9,658 nucleotides of DNA from Rhodoluna limnophila (GTDB taxonomy: Bacteria; Actinomycetota; Actinomycetes; Actinomycetales; Microbacteriaceae): contig CALPUC020000026.1 in assembly GCA_943326655.2 (NCBI GenBank), forward strand, positions 1-9,658, written 5' to 3'. Under the pieces are notes generated by a model that did not search any database, was not told where the DNA came from, and worked only from the letters and a program-made list of their open reading frames with translations. This document shows, in pieces, positions 1 to 6,818 of this stretch; the first letter of the stretch is position 1, and each line of letters starts with the position of its first letter. The translations under genes were made by a program, and so were the position numbers.

Positions 1-710
1 GTCGTCTCACGACAATTCTTAGCTTCTCGGCAACCATACCTATGTTGCTGCTCTCCAGATCAGCAAGTATCGGCTTTGCCTTGGCCGCTATGGCTGCCGC
101 GGCAATTGTCTCGATTGCCGCCGAAGGCAAGGAGCGCGACGTTCGCCATCGCTACTACCGAATTGCCTGGGCCGTTATCGGGCTGGGCGCACTTTTGGTG
201 CTCACCTATCGCGCTCAGATTTTCAGCCTGATTGGCAAGTCCCCCGACATGACCGGTCGCACGAAAATCTGGAGAATTGTCCTTGACCTTATTGACCAGC
301 GCCCGCTTCAGGGTTGGGGTTGGAGCTCCTACTGGGTGCCATGGGTTGAACCCTACGACGGACTCGTCGTTATCAATAACGTCCCGTACTTCCAAGCGCA
401 CAATGCATTCCTCGACGTCTGGCTGCAATTGGGAATCATTGGATTAGGTCTGTTTTTGCTTCTAGTCGGTCTAACCTTTGTGAGAGTTTGGCGACTAGCC
501 GTTCGGCACACCAACCCGCTCTACCTCTGGCCGATTTTGGTGTTTGTTGGAATCGTCACTCAGAACCTAACGGAGAGTCGAATCCTGGTAGAAATCGGCT
601 GGGTAATTCTGGTTTTGTTTTCAGTGAAGGTCTGCGAACCGGTTGAGAATTTAGAGCCAATTGGAAGCACCGTCAAGCTTTCTCGACTGAAGCGAATGGC
701 AAGGCGCTAG
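1..710 (+). CDS. O-antigen ligase / polymerase family membrane protein, 3' part (5' end outside window)
   Basis: Probably joins or polymerises glycan chains on a lipid carrier at the outer face of the membrane, as known for the Wzy/WaaL family. The frame is open from base 3 with no stop, so the ATG at 42 is not the real start; the gene begins upstream. Numbering from that ATG, I see an L-S-R-S-A-S motif at residues 4-9 inside a hydrophobic segment, a hydrophobic span at about 41-56, a G-R-T-K-I-W motif at 72-77 followed by P-L-Q-G-W-G, then A-H-N at 119-121 running into a hydrophobic helix (about 129-148). Another hydrophobic span covers about 161-195, with N-L-T-E-S-R inside it. SR...GR..W...GWG...AHN is the usual order of the family's C-terminal half. 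The tail is basic and ends in R-R. It is the only + strand gene seen and converges on the minus-strand operon. The exact substrate cannot be told. Confidence 0.85.
   Translation, partial: RLTTILSFSATIPMLLLSRSASIGFALAAMAAAAIVSIAAEGKERDVRHRYYRIAWAVIGLGALLVLTYRAQIFSLIGKSPDMTGRTKIWRIVLDLIDQRPLQGWGWSSYWVPWVEPYDGLVVINNVPYFQAHNAFLDVWLQLGIIGLGLFLLLVGLTFVRVWRLAVRHTNPLYLWPILVFVGIVTQNLTESRILVEIGWVILVLFSVKVCEPVENLEPIGSTVKLSRLKRMARR
707..710. other. Overlapping convergent stop codons on a CTAG palindrome
   Basis: The + strand ligase gene ends with TAG at 708-710, and the minus-strand secreted-protein gene ends with TAG at 709-707 read in reverse. The 4-base palindrome CTAG therefore supplies both stops. 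I see no inverted repeat with a T-run on either side, so any terminators would have to lie inside the opposing gene. Confidence 0.95.
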
Positions 711-3700
711 GGCAGAATCAAAACCTGGCGGCGTTGCAAGATGTCGGTCGTGAGATTATTCAAACTCCTGAGAACCGCGCGAGTCGTCTTGAACTTCAGA
801 GCCACCTTGGTGAGAGTGTCATTGGCCACAACAACATAGCTGGTTGGGTTTGACTTGGGCAGTGATTCAACTAACTCGGTCGAAACTAGTGCGGCGGGAG
901 TTCGATTCGCCGACATTGAGGTGTATTCCGCCAAGGTTCTGATGAACCTCAGGTGACCCGAAACGATTTTATATTTTGCGGTTCCGTTGGCGACAAATTC
1001 TCCCACTCGAGTTGTGGTTGGTCTCAGCTTCGAGCAGGTCTTTGCGTCTAGTGTCACGGCAGAACCTGGCCACTGAGCAACGGCTTGAGGGTCGAGAAGC
1101 AGAGGCACTCCCTGATCGACGAGGTAGGCGCTACCTCCACAGGTTACCTTCTGCCAAGACAGCGTTGAGAGAGTGTTGTAGCCGGCAAGGTCGGCTCGAG
1201 TAACGGTTTTCAACTTCGACTTGGTGAACGCTAGCGTGGTAGCCGGAGACATTCTGAGACCTTTGGAAAAACCATCAATCAGATAAATGTTTCCAGACTC
1301 AAGAACCTTCACCACGCTGGCCGGAGCTAGCGCTTTAGGGCCAACCGGTATTTGGGAGATTATGTATTCTGGCCAAATCTGGGCAACCCCTGCCGATACC
1401 AGAGGTAGTAGCTTGGATGCCTCCGTGGCGTCGAAAACCGGCCTTGCTTTCTTGCCCGAAATTAGGAAACTACTCGTGTCTGAGGCCGATTTCTTCACAA
1501 GCAGCGGTGAAGTTAGAACGACGTTGCTTGAACTGTCGATTTTGTCCATGATTACGTTAGGCAAAGTTACGGCGGACGCGATATTTTGAAGGTCGGTTAC
1601 CGACTGCTTACCCTGGGCCGTTAACAGGAAACCTCCATTGGCGCCCGTAGTGACGAAGTTGGAAAGCTTTACACCCTGGCTAAGTTTCGCAATTGACTCG
1701 GTTGATAGGGTCCCAGTGGATTTGTTAAAACGCCAGGCCGCCGACGATTTCATGTCGTTGTAAAGATCTGTTGGCATCGGGTAGTAAACCCCGCTGATGA
1801 ACAAACCGTAGGCGGTAGCGTTTGCCGCCTTGAACAGGTTGTTATCTCCAATTACCGGTGTTCCGAGGGGTAGCGACTTGAAGTGGGTTGCGGAAACCGC
1901 GCTGGTGGCAGGTGGCGTGGAAAGAAGCGCGGTGAGACTTGGAGTGTCTAAAATCTCCCGACGGGTCCCGTTTTCGATCAGATAACTAGCACCGGTTGTC
2001 TTCACGTAAGTGGTCACGAAGCCGGTTGAAGAGCCGAGCGGATACTTGGATAGCTGGCTAGTGGTGAGAGTTGGAAGAACCGAATAGTCGGCGCCTGAGC
2101 CAAATGTGGCCGGTGAAATTGCCTTTGCCGTGGCGACATTTAGAATTCGGTACTTCTTCGAATCAACCAGTAGATAGCGAAGGCCATCGGTGCTACTCAC
2201 CATACGCGCGGGGTCGGCTTTAGTGGCAAGACTGGTGAGATAGGCGGCTGGAACTACCCCGGTTGAACCAAGACCGGAGTAACTCGCTAACTCGGCCTCG
2301 GCCAGAGGGTGCTTTGCCAAGTTATCGTCTACGAGATAAGTGGTCGAGCTAGCACTCGACTTGATCAGAATCGGTGATGGAAGAGTTGTCAGCTGGGTGC
2401 TTGAGACCAAAACCGCCTTCGTTATGTCCAAGCCCATGGCCCCAGCCTGAGTTGGGTTCACATCAAACTTGTGGCCGCCGCTGATGTAGTAAGTCTTGGT
2501 GTCAGATTTCAGCAGTGAAGTCAACGCAGTTCCGGAAGGGAACTTGGAGAGGTAATCGGCAGAAACAGTGGCCACTCCGCCAAATTTAGACATGGACGAC
2601 AACATCGCAGAACTAACCACGACGTGTTTGTTTCCACCACTAAGCAGGTAGGTGCTGGCACCGCCAGCCGTCTTTACAAAGGCCGCTGTTGAAATCTGGG
2701 CAAGCTTGGTCGAATCCACCCGAGTAGCGTTGTTCCAGTTGTAACCCAGCGAAGTGGCTAAGGCCTGGTTTGCTATCGGAACCTTGAGCGAGCCAACGAT
2801 GTCAAAGCGGTTTCCACTGGTGTCTTGCAGCATCTGGGTTACCGGCGGTCCAAGCGTAAAGCGATTTAGCAGTTCATCTTGGATTACCGCGGTAGTGCCA
2901 AGTGAGTTCAGATTCTTCAATAGGGCGGGGTTGTTTACCAGTGATCTGGTTGTTCCCTGGAGCAAGAACACTTCGTCTGTTGTTGCCGACTTCCCGAAGG
3001 TGAGATCACCGAAGTTTGAAATTTGAACCGGTGTCACTACCGGTGCGGTAACCCAATCCAGACCAAGGGTTGCGGCCTGAGCAGAGGTGGATATCTGATA
3101 CTTCTGCCCAGATGCAATGAGGTAGCGCGCGCCAGTTGGGTCGGCAACCAAGTTCTTCAACTCCCCCGCATCCGTAAAACTGGCGATGTAGTCTTCAGAA
3201 ACTGTGCCCAGTGGTCCAAGCGGTTCGAAGTCGGAAACCATTGACTGATTCGTGATCAGATACCGTTTCGAGGTGCTCTGGTTTACCAAATAGGTTTGAC
3301 TCGTCGACGACTTCAAAAGGTACCCGCCGGCGACTGGCGAACCAAACCAAGTCCAGAACTGTCGCCAGAAATTGCGGTTTCCGTAGGCGCTGCATTTATC
3401 ACCAGTTCCCCAAAGGTTATCTAGAGCAGCCTTATTGGGAACGTAGGGAGTGTAGTAGTAGAGATTCGCAGTGGCCTGGCTTTTCAGCTTGAAACTCTTT
3501 CGTAGGCAAGAGGTATTCGGGTGATAGCCCATGGAGATTGTTTTTCCAGGTTTCAGATATGTGAAACTGCCTCGTGGATCTCCGTACCAGCGCAACTGCC
3601 AAGCGGCTCGATAAAGTTGCCAGAACAGTCTCGATTTTGAATTGGAGTCCTGACCACAGATTTCAGGTCTCGAGTCTGGGCAACCGTAGCCCATAGCCGC

Positions 3701-4168
3701 TTTATACATGTACACGGTTGGGTCAGCGGCAGTAATCAGGCCCTGTTCCTTTTGTAGCGTGACAATGAGCACCCGGGGGTTAATCTTGCAGGCAACGGCA
3801 ACATCGGCGATGATCTGAGCCGCAGTCTGGTTGTTGGCCGCTGGGACGTCTGCGCAAATTCTGCTCGAGTAATCGTGGAGCGATCCCCGAATCGCATAGG
3901 AACCAACCACGTCCTCTTTATAGTTCCTTAAACATTTCGGACCGCCATCGTTGTCGGTACAGGTGGTAACACGTGCGTTCAGGAACTTCTGAATTTCACC
4001 AGCGTCCATGGTTCCCCAGTCGTAAAAGACGCTATCGGCGATAATCAAGCCTGGGTCAAAGGTGCTGGCGTTTAGCGCCTGGCTTGGTTGCTCCATGGCA
4101 AAAATTCCAGCCACGCTCAAGCTCGCCGTGATTAGGCCAACCAAAAACTTGCGGAATTTCACAAACAT
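707..4168 (-). CDS. Large secreted repeat protein: possible lysozyme-like N-domain, ~15 degenerate repeats, C-terminal LysM
   Basis: The 1153-residue exported protein starts with a signal peptide (basic F-R-K, hydrophobic 9-24, cleavage likely near 31-34). Residues about 35-280 form an N-domain I recall from actinobacterial secreted proteins of unknown function. It has eight Cys (70, 79, 105, 127, 163, 171, 221, 259), the segment I-N-P-R-V-L with Q-K-E-Q-G-L-I (Glu141), and ends with A-Y-G-N-R-N-F-W plus W-F-G-S. The Glu141 segment resembles the catalytic-Glu helix of lytic transglycosylases, so peptidoglycan cleavage is possible but unproven. Residues 281-1106 are about fifteen diverged 48-61-residue repeats. 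Residues about 1109-1153 match LysM (Y-V-V-V-A-N-D-T-L, later L-N-N-L, final L-I-L-P), a peptidoglycan-binding module. There is no LPXTG or C-terminal membrane anchor, so wall retention is probably by LysM. Its ATG shares an A with the lipoprotein stop (TAATG) and has no well-placed Shine-Dalgarno, so translation is probably coupled. Confidence 0.85.
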   Translation of the reverse strand: MFVKFRKFLVGLITASLSVAGIFAMEQPSQALNASTFDPGLIIADSVFYDWGTMDAGEIQKFLNARVTTCTDNDGGPKCLRNYKEDVVGSYAIRGSLHDYSSRICADVPAANNQTAAQIIADVAVACKINPRVLIVTLQKEQGLITAADPTVYMYKAAMGYGCPDSRPEICGQDSNSKSRLFWQLYRAAWQLRWYGDPRGSFTYLKPGKTISMGYHPNTSCLRKSFKLKSQATANLYYYTPYVPNKAALDNLWGTGDKCSAYGNRNFWRQFWTWFGSPVAGGYLLKSSTSQTYLVNQSTSKRYLITNQSMVSDFEPLGPLGTVSEDYIASFTDAGELKNLVADPTGARYLIASGQKYQISTSAQAATLGLDWVTAPVVTPVQISNFGDLTFGKSATTDEVFLLQGTTRSLVNNPALLKNLNSLGTTAVIQDELLNRFTLGPPVTQMLQDTSGNRFDIVGSLKVPIANQALATSLGYNWNNATRVDSTKLAQISTAAFVKTAGGASTYLLSGGNKHVVVSSAMLSSMSKFGGVATVSADYLSKFPSGTALTSLLKSDTKTYYISGGHKFDVNPTQAGAMGLDITKAVLVSSTQLTTLPSPILIKSSASSTTYLVDDNLAKHPLAEAELASYSGLGSTGVVPAAYLTSLATKADPARMVSSTDGLRYLLVDSKKYRILNVATAKAISPATFGSGADYSVLPTLTTSQLSKYPLGSSTGFVTTYVKTTGASYLIENGTRREILDTPSLTALLSTPPATSAVSATHFKSLPLGTPVIGDNNLFKAANATAYGLFISGVYYPMPTDLYNDMKSSAAWRFNKSTGTLSTESIAKLSQGVKLSNFVTTGANGGFLLTAQGKQSVTDLQNIASAVTLPNVIMDKIDSSSNVVLTSPLLVKKSASDTSSFLISGKKARPVFDATEASKLLPLVSAGVAQIWPEYIISQIPVGPKALAPASVVKVLESGNIYLIDGFSKGLRMSPATTLAFTKSKLKTVTRADLAGYNTLSTLSWQKVTCGGSAYLVDQGVPLLLDPQAVAQWPGSAVTLDAKTCSKLRPTTTRVGEFVANGTAKYKIVSGHLRFIRTLAEYTSMSANRTPAALVSTELVESLPKSNPTSYVVVANDTLTKVALKFKTTRAVLRSLNNLTTDILQRRQVLILP
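851..3328 (-). repeat. Fifteen degenerate protein repeats within the large secreted protein
   Basis: These are repeats in the encoded protein (residues 281-1106); DNA identity is too low to see. Each unit starts with a Y-L-I / Y-L-V / Y-Y-I type strand followed by G-x-K/R and a short hydrophobic strand, then a helix-like stretch, and ends with a V-S-x-x-Y-L-x-x-F/L segment often followed by P-x-G. End segments seen in order include V-S-E-D-Y-I-A-S-F, V-S-A-D-Y-L-S-K-F, L-T-T-S-Q-L-S-K-Y, V-S-A-T-H-F-K-S-L, W-P-E-Y-I-I-S-Q-I and V-S-T-E-L-V-E-S-L. Units 2, 4 and 6 carry L-G-L-D-W, L-G-Y-N-W and M-G-L-D-I, while units 1, 3, 5 and 7 carry a G-x-L-G or F-G-G loop there. This suggests an original two-unit period of about 105 residues. 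The pattern recalls the Y-L-I-D-G-G-K type repeats of other bacterial surface proteins. Boundaries were set by eye. Confidence 0.7.
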
Positions 4169-4629
4169 TACTGAATTGCAATCGTTCCGTTAGGAAATAC
4201 ACCCGATGATGTGTCAGAGACATAGGTGACGGTGAATTTTAGGTTTCCTGCTTTGAACGACTGCAGTGGAATCGACATCGGGAAGCACTGAGTTGAATTC
4301 ACGTTCGATTCCGCTTTCACGGTTACCGTTTCAGAAGTTGAGCCCTGAGACACCACTAAAGTGCATCGACCGTCTTCTTCCATGATGCCTAGCGCTTCGG
4401 CAATAACATCAACTGTTCCGTTGGCTTTGAATGCCGACGCGTCGCGGATGTTAATTTCCACCGGATTTAGATTTGGATCAACGGTTGGGGTGGGAGTCGG
4501 TGTTGGAGTAGGTGTTTCGGTCTGGGTCGGAGTCGGAGTCGGCTCCTGGTTCGGATAAAAGATGCTGCAACCGGTCAGAGTAGCGGAAAGTGCCAATATG
4601 AGACCGGCAGCTAGTATTTTGTGCTTCAC
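4168..4629 (-). CDS. Small lipoprotein with Pro-Thr stalk and probable Ig-like domain
   Basis: A 153-residue membrane-anchored lipoprotein. The N-terminus is basic (M-K-H-K), then a hydrophobic stretch, then lipobox L-T-G-C with Cys21 as the lipidation site. A low-complexity P-T spacer fills residues 30-49 and should hold the domain away from the membrane. Residues about 57-153 are rich in alternating beta-type residues and have two Cys (89 and 115) in a C-T-L-V-V ... Q-C-F-P-M arrangement, ending in F-T-V-T-Y-V-S. This resembles a small immunoglobulin-like beta-sandwich with one disulfide, but I cannot assign a family. The start is GTG at 4629, chosen because GGAGG lies 6 nt upstream. Its stop overlaps the ATG of the large secreted protein as TAATG, so the two are probably made together and may work together at the envelope. 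The upstream gene ends 36 nt away. Function unknown; sugar or protein binding is a guess. Confidence 0.85.
   Translation of the reverse strand: MKHKILAAGLILALSATLTGCSIFYPNQEPTPTPTQTETPTPTPTPTPTVDPNLNPVEINIRDASAFKANGTVDVIAEALGIMEEDGRCTLVVSQGSTSETVTVKAESNVNSTQCFPMSIPLQSFKAGNLKFTVTYVSDTSSGVFPNGTIAIQ
4483..4542 (-). repeat. Pro-Thr low-complexity stalk coding tract
   Basis: A degenerate 6-nt periodic stretch encodes alternating Pro and Thr (residues 30-49 of the lipoprotein), interrupted once by Q-T-E. On the + strand it reads as GGTNGG/GGNGTN-like units. Such tracts are typical flexible, possibly O-glycosylated stalks behind a lipidated Cys. The codons vary (CCG, CCA, CCC with several Thr codons), so the tract looks selected at protein level rather than as a fresh DNA slippage array. 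Confidence 0.8.
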
Positions 4630-4635
4630 GTGCGT

Positions 4636-4640
4636 CCTCC
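4636..4640 (-). promoter_or_regulatory. Strong Shine-Dalgarno for the lipoprotein
   Basis: The minus strand reads GGAGG followed by ACGCAC and then GTG at 4629. The perfect 5-base match with a 6-nt spacer fixes the GTG as the start. It also suggests independent, efficient translation of this lipoprotein, unlike the downstream gene, which has no good site of its own. Confidence 0.8.
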
Positions 4641-4665
4641 ACTTCTTAGGACTACCACTTATAGC

Positions 4666-5841
4666 CTATGCGTGACTACCCCAAACAGCACCTATGACGC
4701 GTTTGCTGGCGCCTCCATCTTCCAGACCGTTATAGGTTACTTGCCAGTGTTTATAAGCACTCTGATAACTCTTAGCCATTTCTGGGAGTTTCCTCAGAGT
4801 TTCTACAACTTCCTCGGCGGTGTTCAAAATTGGCCCGGGAGCCTGGTTCTCAAAATCGAAATAGAAACCGCGCTCGGCCTGATATCGATCAAGATCGGGT
4901 GCCAGGAAAATGATCGGTTTTCCCGTAACCGAAAAATCAAACATCACCGATGAGAAATCGGTGACCAGAACATCCGCTGCTATGTAAAGCTCCGTTACAT
5001 CAGGGTAGAGGGTGACGTCGAGTGTGGATCCAGAAGTTTTGAACGAACTAGTTTTGTGGGTATTGGTGTGACCTCTAAACATGAGCTGAATTCCATTCGG
5101 AAGTGCCATTCCTGGCTCCAAATAGCTAACCGATTGCCAGTTGCCGGTTGCGGTTCTCTGATAGTCACGCCACGTCGGGGCGTACAAGACAAGCACTGTT
5201 TTGGAGTCGGTTACTCCCAGCGATTCGCGAATCCGCGCGCGGTCGGCTGCCTTGTGCGTCTTCAACCGATCATTGCGAGGATACCCGGTCTCTAAGACCT
5301 TCCCTGTGTAGCCAAATGCTCTTGGCAGAACTTCTGTGCAAAAAGGGCTTGGGCTGATTAGGTAATCCCAGGCTGCCGCCTCGCGTTTCATGTTGTCTAG
5401 ATAACTTTTAGTTAGCGAGCCCGGTGGAATATCTCTTACTAAACGTTTCAGCGGAGTTCCATGCCAAGTCTGCAAATAGGTTTGGCCCGACGTCTTACGG
5501 AAGTACCAGGGAAGCGTAGTGTTCGCCACAAGGTACTCGGCCGTGGCAAGAAGTTCGAGCCATTGTTTGCTCTCAAACTGAACGCCGATGGCTCCTACTG
5601 GCGCCTTAGTTTTAGCACCGATGGTCCAATAGAACTTCAGGTCTGGTCTAACTTTCTGCAATTCCAAAAAGATGTCTAGGGGGTTATCGCCAATAACTTT
5701 GCCGTTGAACGAATCGAATAAAACCACGCCTTTTTGAACCTGTTTTTTACCGGGCTGGTACTGCAGCTTTCGCCAATAAGCTAAACCGCGACGACGCAGT
5801 GCGCCCAGCACTCGAGTGGGTGAATACGCTCTCAGATTCAC
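4666..5841 (-). CDS. CDP-glycerol glycerophosphotransferase family protein (TagB/TagF-like)
   Basis: Members of this family transfer glycerol-phosphate (or a related polyol-phosphate) from a CDP-activated donor to a lipid-linked sugar or growing teichoic-acid-like chain at the cytoplasmic membrane face. The 391 residues match single-domain TagB-type lengths, not the roughly doubled TagF polymerases. Family motifs appear in order: Q-T-W-H-G-T-P-L-K at 124-132 (His127), G-Y-P-R-N-D at 186-191, Y-A-P-T-W-R at 220-225, R-G-H-T-N at 256-260 (His258), and D-V-L-V-T-D-F-S-S-V at 290-299 continuing to F-D-F. The N-terminus is very basic (R-R-R, then K/R to about 37), which suits peripheral membrane binding. 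The start is GTG at 5841, overlapping the glycosyltransferase stop by 4 nt (GTGA). No clear Shine-Dalgarno is seen, so translation is probably coupled. No CDP-glycerol synthase lies in the window, so the real donor is unknown; the motifs define the family, not the polyol. Confidence 0.9.
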   Translation of the reverse strand: MNLRAYSPTRVLGALRRRGLAYWRKLQYQPGKKQVQKGVVLFDSFNGKVIGDNPLDIFLELQKVRPDLKFYWTIGAKTKAPVGAIGVQFESKQWLELLATAEYLVANTTLPWYFRKTSGQTYLQTWHGTPLKRLVRDIPPGSLTKSYLDNMKREAAAWDYLISPSPFCTEVLPRAFGYTGKVLETGYPRNDRLKTHKAADRARIRESLGVTDSKTVLVLYAPTWRDYQRTATGNWQSVSYLEPGMALPNGIQLMFRGHTNTHKTSSFKTSGSTLDVTLYPDVTELYIAADVLVTDFSSVMFDFSVTGKPIIFLAPDLDRYQAERGFYFDFENQAPGPILNTAEEVVETLRKLPEMAKSYQSAYKHWQVTYNGLEDGGASKRVIGAVWGSHA

Positions 5842-6815
5842 TTTGAGACCCGACTTCTATCAATCGTTCCAGCGGCACCTCGAACATAACCGATGATGAA
5901 ACCAATTCCCCAGGACAGGTGCATCGTTGCCAGCACCAGAGGAACCGGGGCGAGACGTGAATAAAGTCCCACTGCCAGAACTATTGCCATGTAGCCCAAG
6001 AGCGGAAGCCACCCGATGGTGAGGCCGAAAAGGCTGAGGACGCTACCCACCAGCAGTGAAAGCACCAACGCCGGTGGAATGAAGTAACGCGGGGAGGTTC
6101 GGCTGAGGTTTCGTTTCGTGAGCTCCCCACGCCAAACACCGGTCGAATAGAACTGACGCACCAGATCGGTCCAACTTGATCGAGGCCAATAGGTAACTAG
6201 CAGCTCCGGGCTAAACCAAACCAGCGAACCCCTGGCTTTGATTCGCTGCGCCAAATCCCAGTCTTCCCCTCGAACAATGCTTTCATCGTATCCCCCGACG
6301 AGTTCGAGAATGCTTTTGCGAAAGATGCCGAGATACGCGCTTTCGGCTTCGCCCGCTGCACCGCCGACATGGTAGTTGGCACCTCCCAAACCGAAACGGC
6401 TGGTGTACGCCCAAGCCACCGCCCTTTGGAACAGGCTCTTACCGCTGGCCTTCATTACACCGCCAACCAAGTCGGCGCCAGTTTCTTCCAAGATTTCGAT
6501 TCCGCGGGAAATGTAATTTGAGTTCGGTTCGCTGTGAGCGTCGATACGAATGATGTAGTCGTGCTTGGCCTGCTTGATTGCCAGGTTCATTCCAACGGTG
6601 GTCAGCCCGCGCGGGTTTTCAACAAGTCGAATTCTTTTGTCAGCTTTCGCTAACTTGGAGGCTAGAGGGTTTGTTCCGTCGGTAGAAGGGCCAAGCGCCA
6701 GAATCAATTCGCCACTGAAGTTGGCAGTCAACACCGATTTGACCGCGTTGGCCAAATGATGCTCTTCATTCAGTACCGGCATGATTACCGAAACCTTGGG
6801 GGCTATGTTTGCCAT
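5838..6815 (-). CDS. Family 2 glycosyltransferase with C-terminal membrane segments
   Basis: An inverting GT-A fold enzyme that probably adds a sugar from a nucleotide donor to a lipid-linked acceptor for the surface polymer. The 325 residues open with V-S-V-I-M-P-V-L-N-E-E (8-18), the standard GT2 first strand. S-T-D-G-T follows at 44-48 in the nucleotide-binding region. The metal-binding DxD position is filled by I-D-A-H-S-E-P (91-97, Asp92), a variant also seen in ExoA-like enzymes. The acceptor/base motif is G-E-D-W-D-L-A-Q-R-I (183-192, Asp185 as likely base), followed by R-Q-F-Y-S-T-G-V-W-R (220-229), resembling the Q-x-x-R-W signature. Hydrophobic helices lie at about 246-265, 267-285 and 290-310. 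The arrangement resembles succinoglycan-type ExoA glycosyltransferases. The ATG at 6815 is 3 nt after the ATPase stop, with no clear Shine-Dalgarno, so reinitiation is likely. The sugar transferred cannot be read from sequence. Confidence 0.88.
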   Translation of the reverse strand: MANIAPKVSVIMPVLNEEHHLANAVKSVLTANFSGELILALGPSTDGTNPLASKLAKADKRIRLVENPRGLTTVGMNLAIKQAKHDYIIRIDAHSEPNSNYISRGIEILEETGADLVGGVMKASGKSLFQRAVAWAYTSRFGLGGANYHVGGAAGEAESAYLGIFRKSILELVGGYDESIVRGEDWDLAQRIKARGSLVWFSPELLVTYWPRSSWTDLVRQFYSTGVWRGELTKRNLSRTSPRYFIPPALVLSLLVGSVLSLFGLTIGWLPLLGYMAIVLAVGLYSRLAPVPLVLATMHLSWGIGFIIGYVRGAAGTIDRSRVSK

Positions 6816-6818
6816 GGT

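Noticed and set aside
42..44. ATG at 42 as the start of the ligase-family gene
   Set aside because: The same frame is open to the left edge and the protein would begin in the middle of the family fold, so the true start is upstream of the window.
711..850. Terminator hairpin for the + strand gene
   Set aside because: No clear stem followed by a T-run was found, and the region encodes the conserved LysM domain on the other strand.
1287..1589. Open + strand frame inside the secreted-protein gene
   Set aside because: It lies wholly opposite a well-supported coding region and its product has no recognisable feature. Several similar antisense frames were dismissed for the same reason.
851..3328. 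Assignment of the repeats to known choline-binding or CW_binding_2 cell-wall repeats
   Set aside because: The repeats lack the aromatic G-W-x-x pattern of choline-binding units and the R-x-x-G-x-D-R-Y-x-T pattern of CW_binding_2, so neither name is supported.
4361..4558. Open + strand frame encoding a Gly-Val repeat tail
   Set aside because: It is the antisense image of the Pro-Thr stalk of the lipoprotein, with no ribosome binding site or family features.
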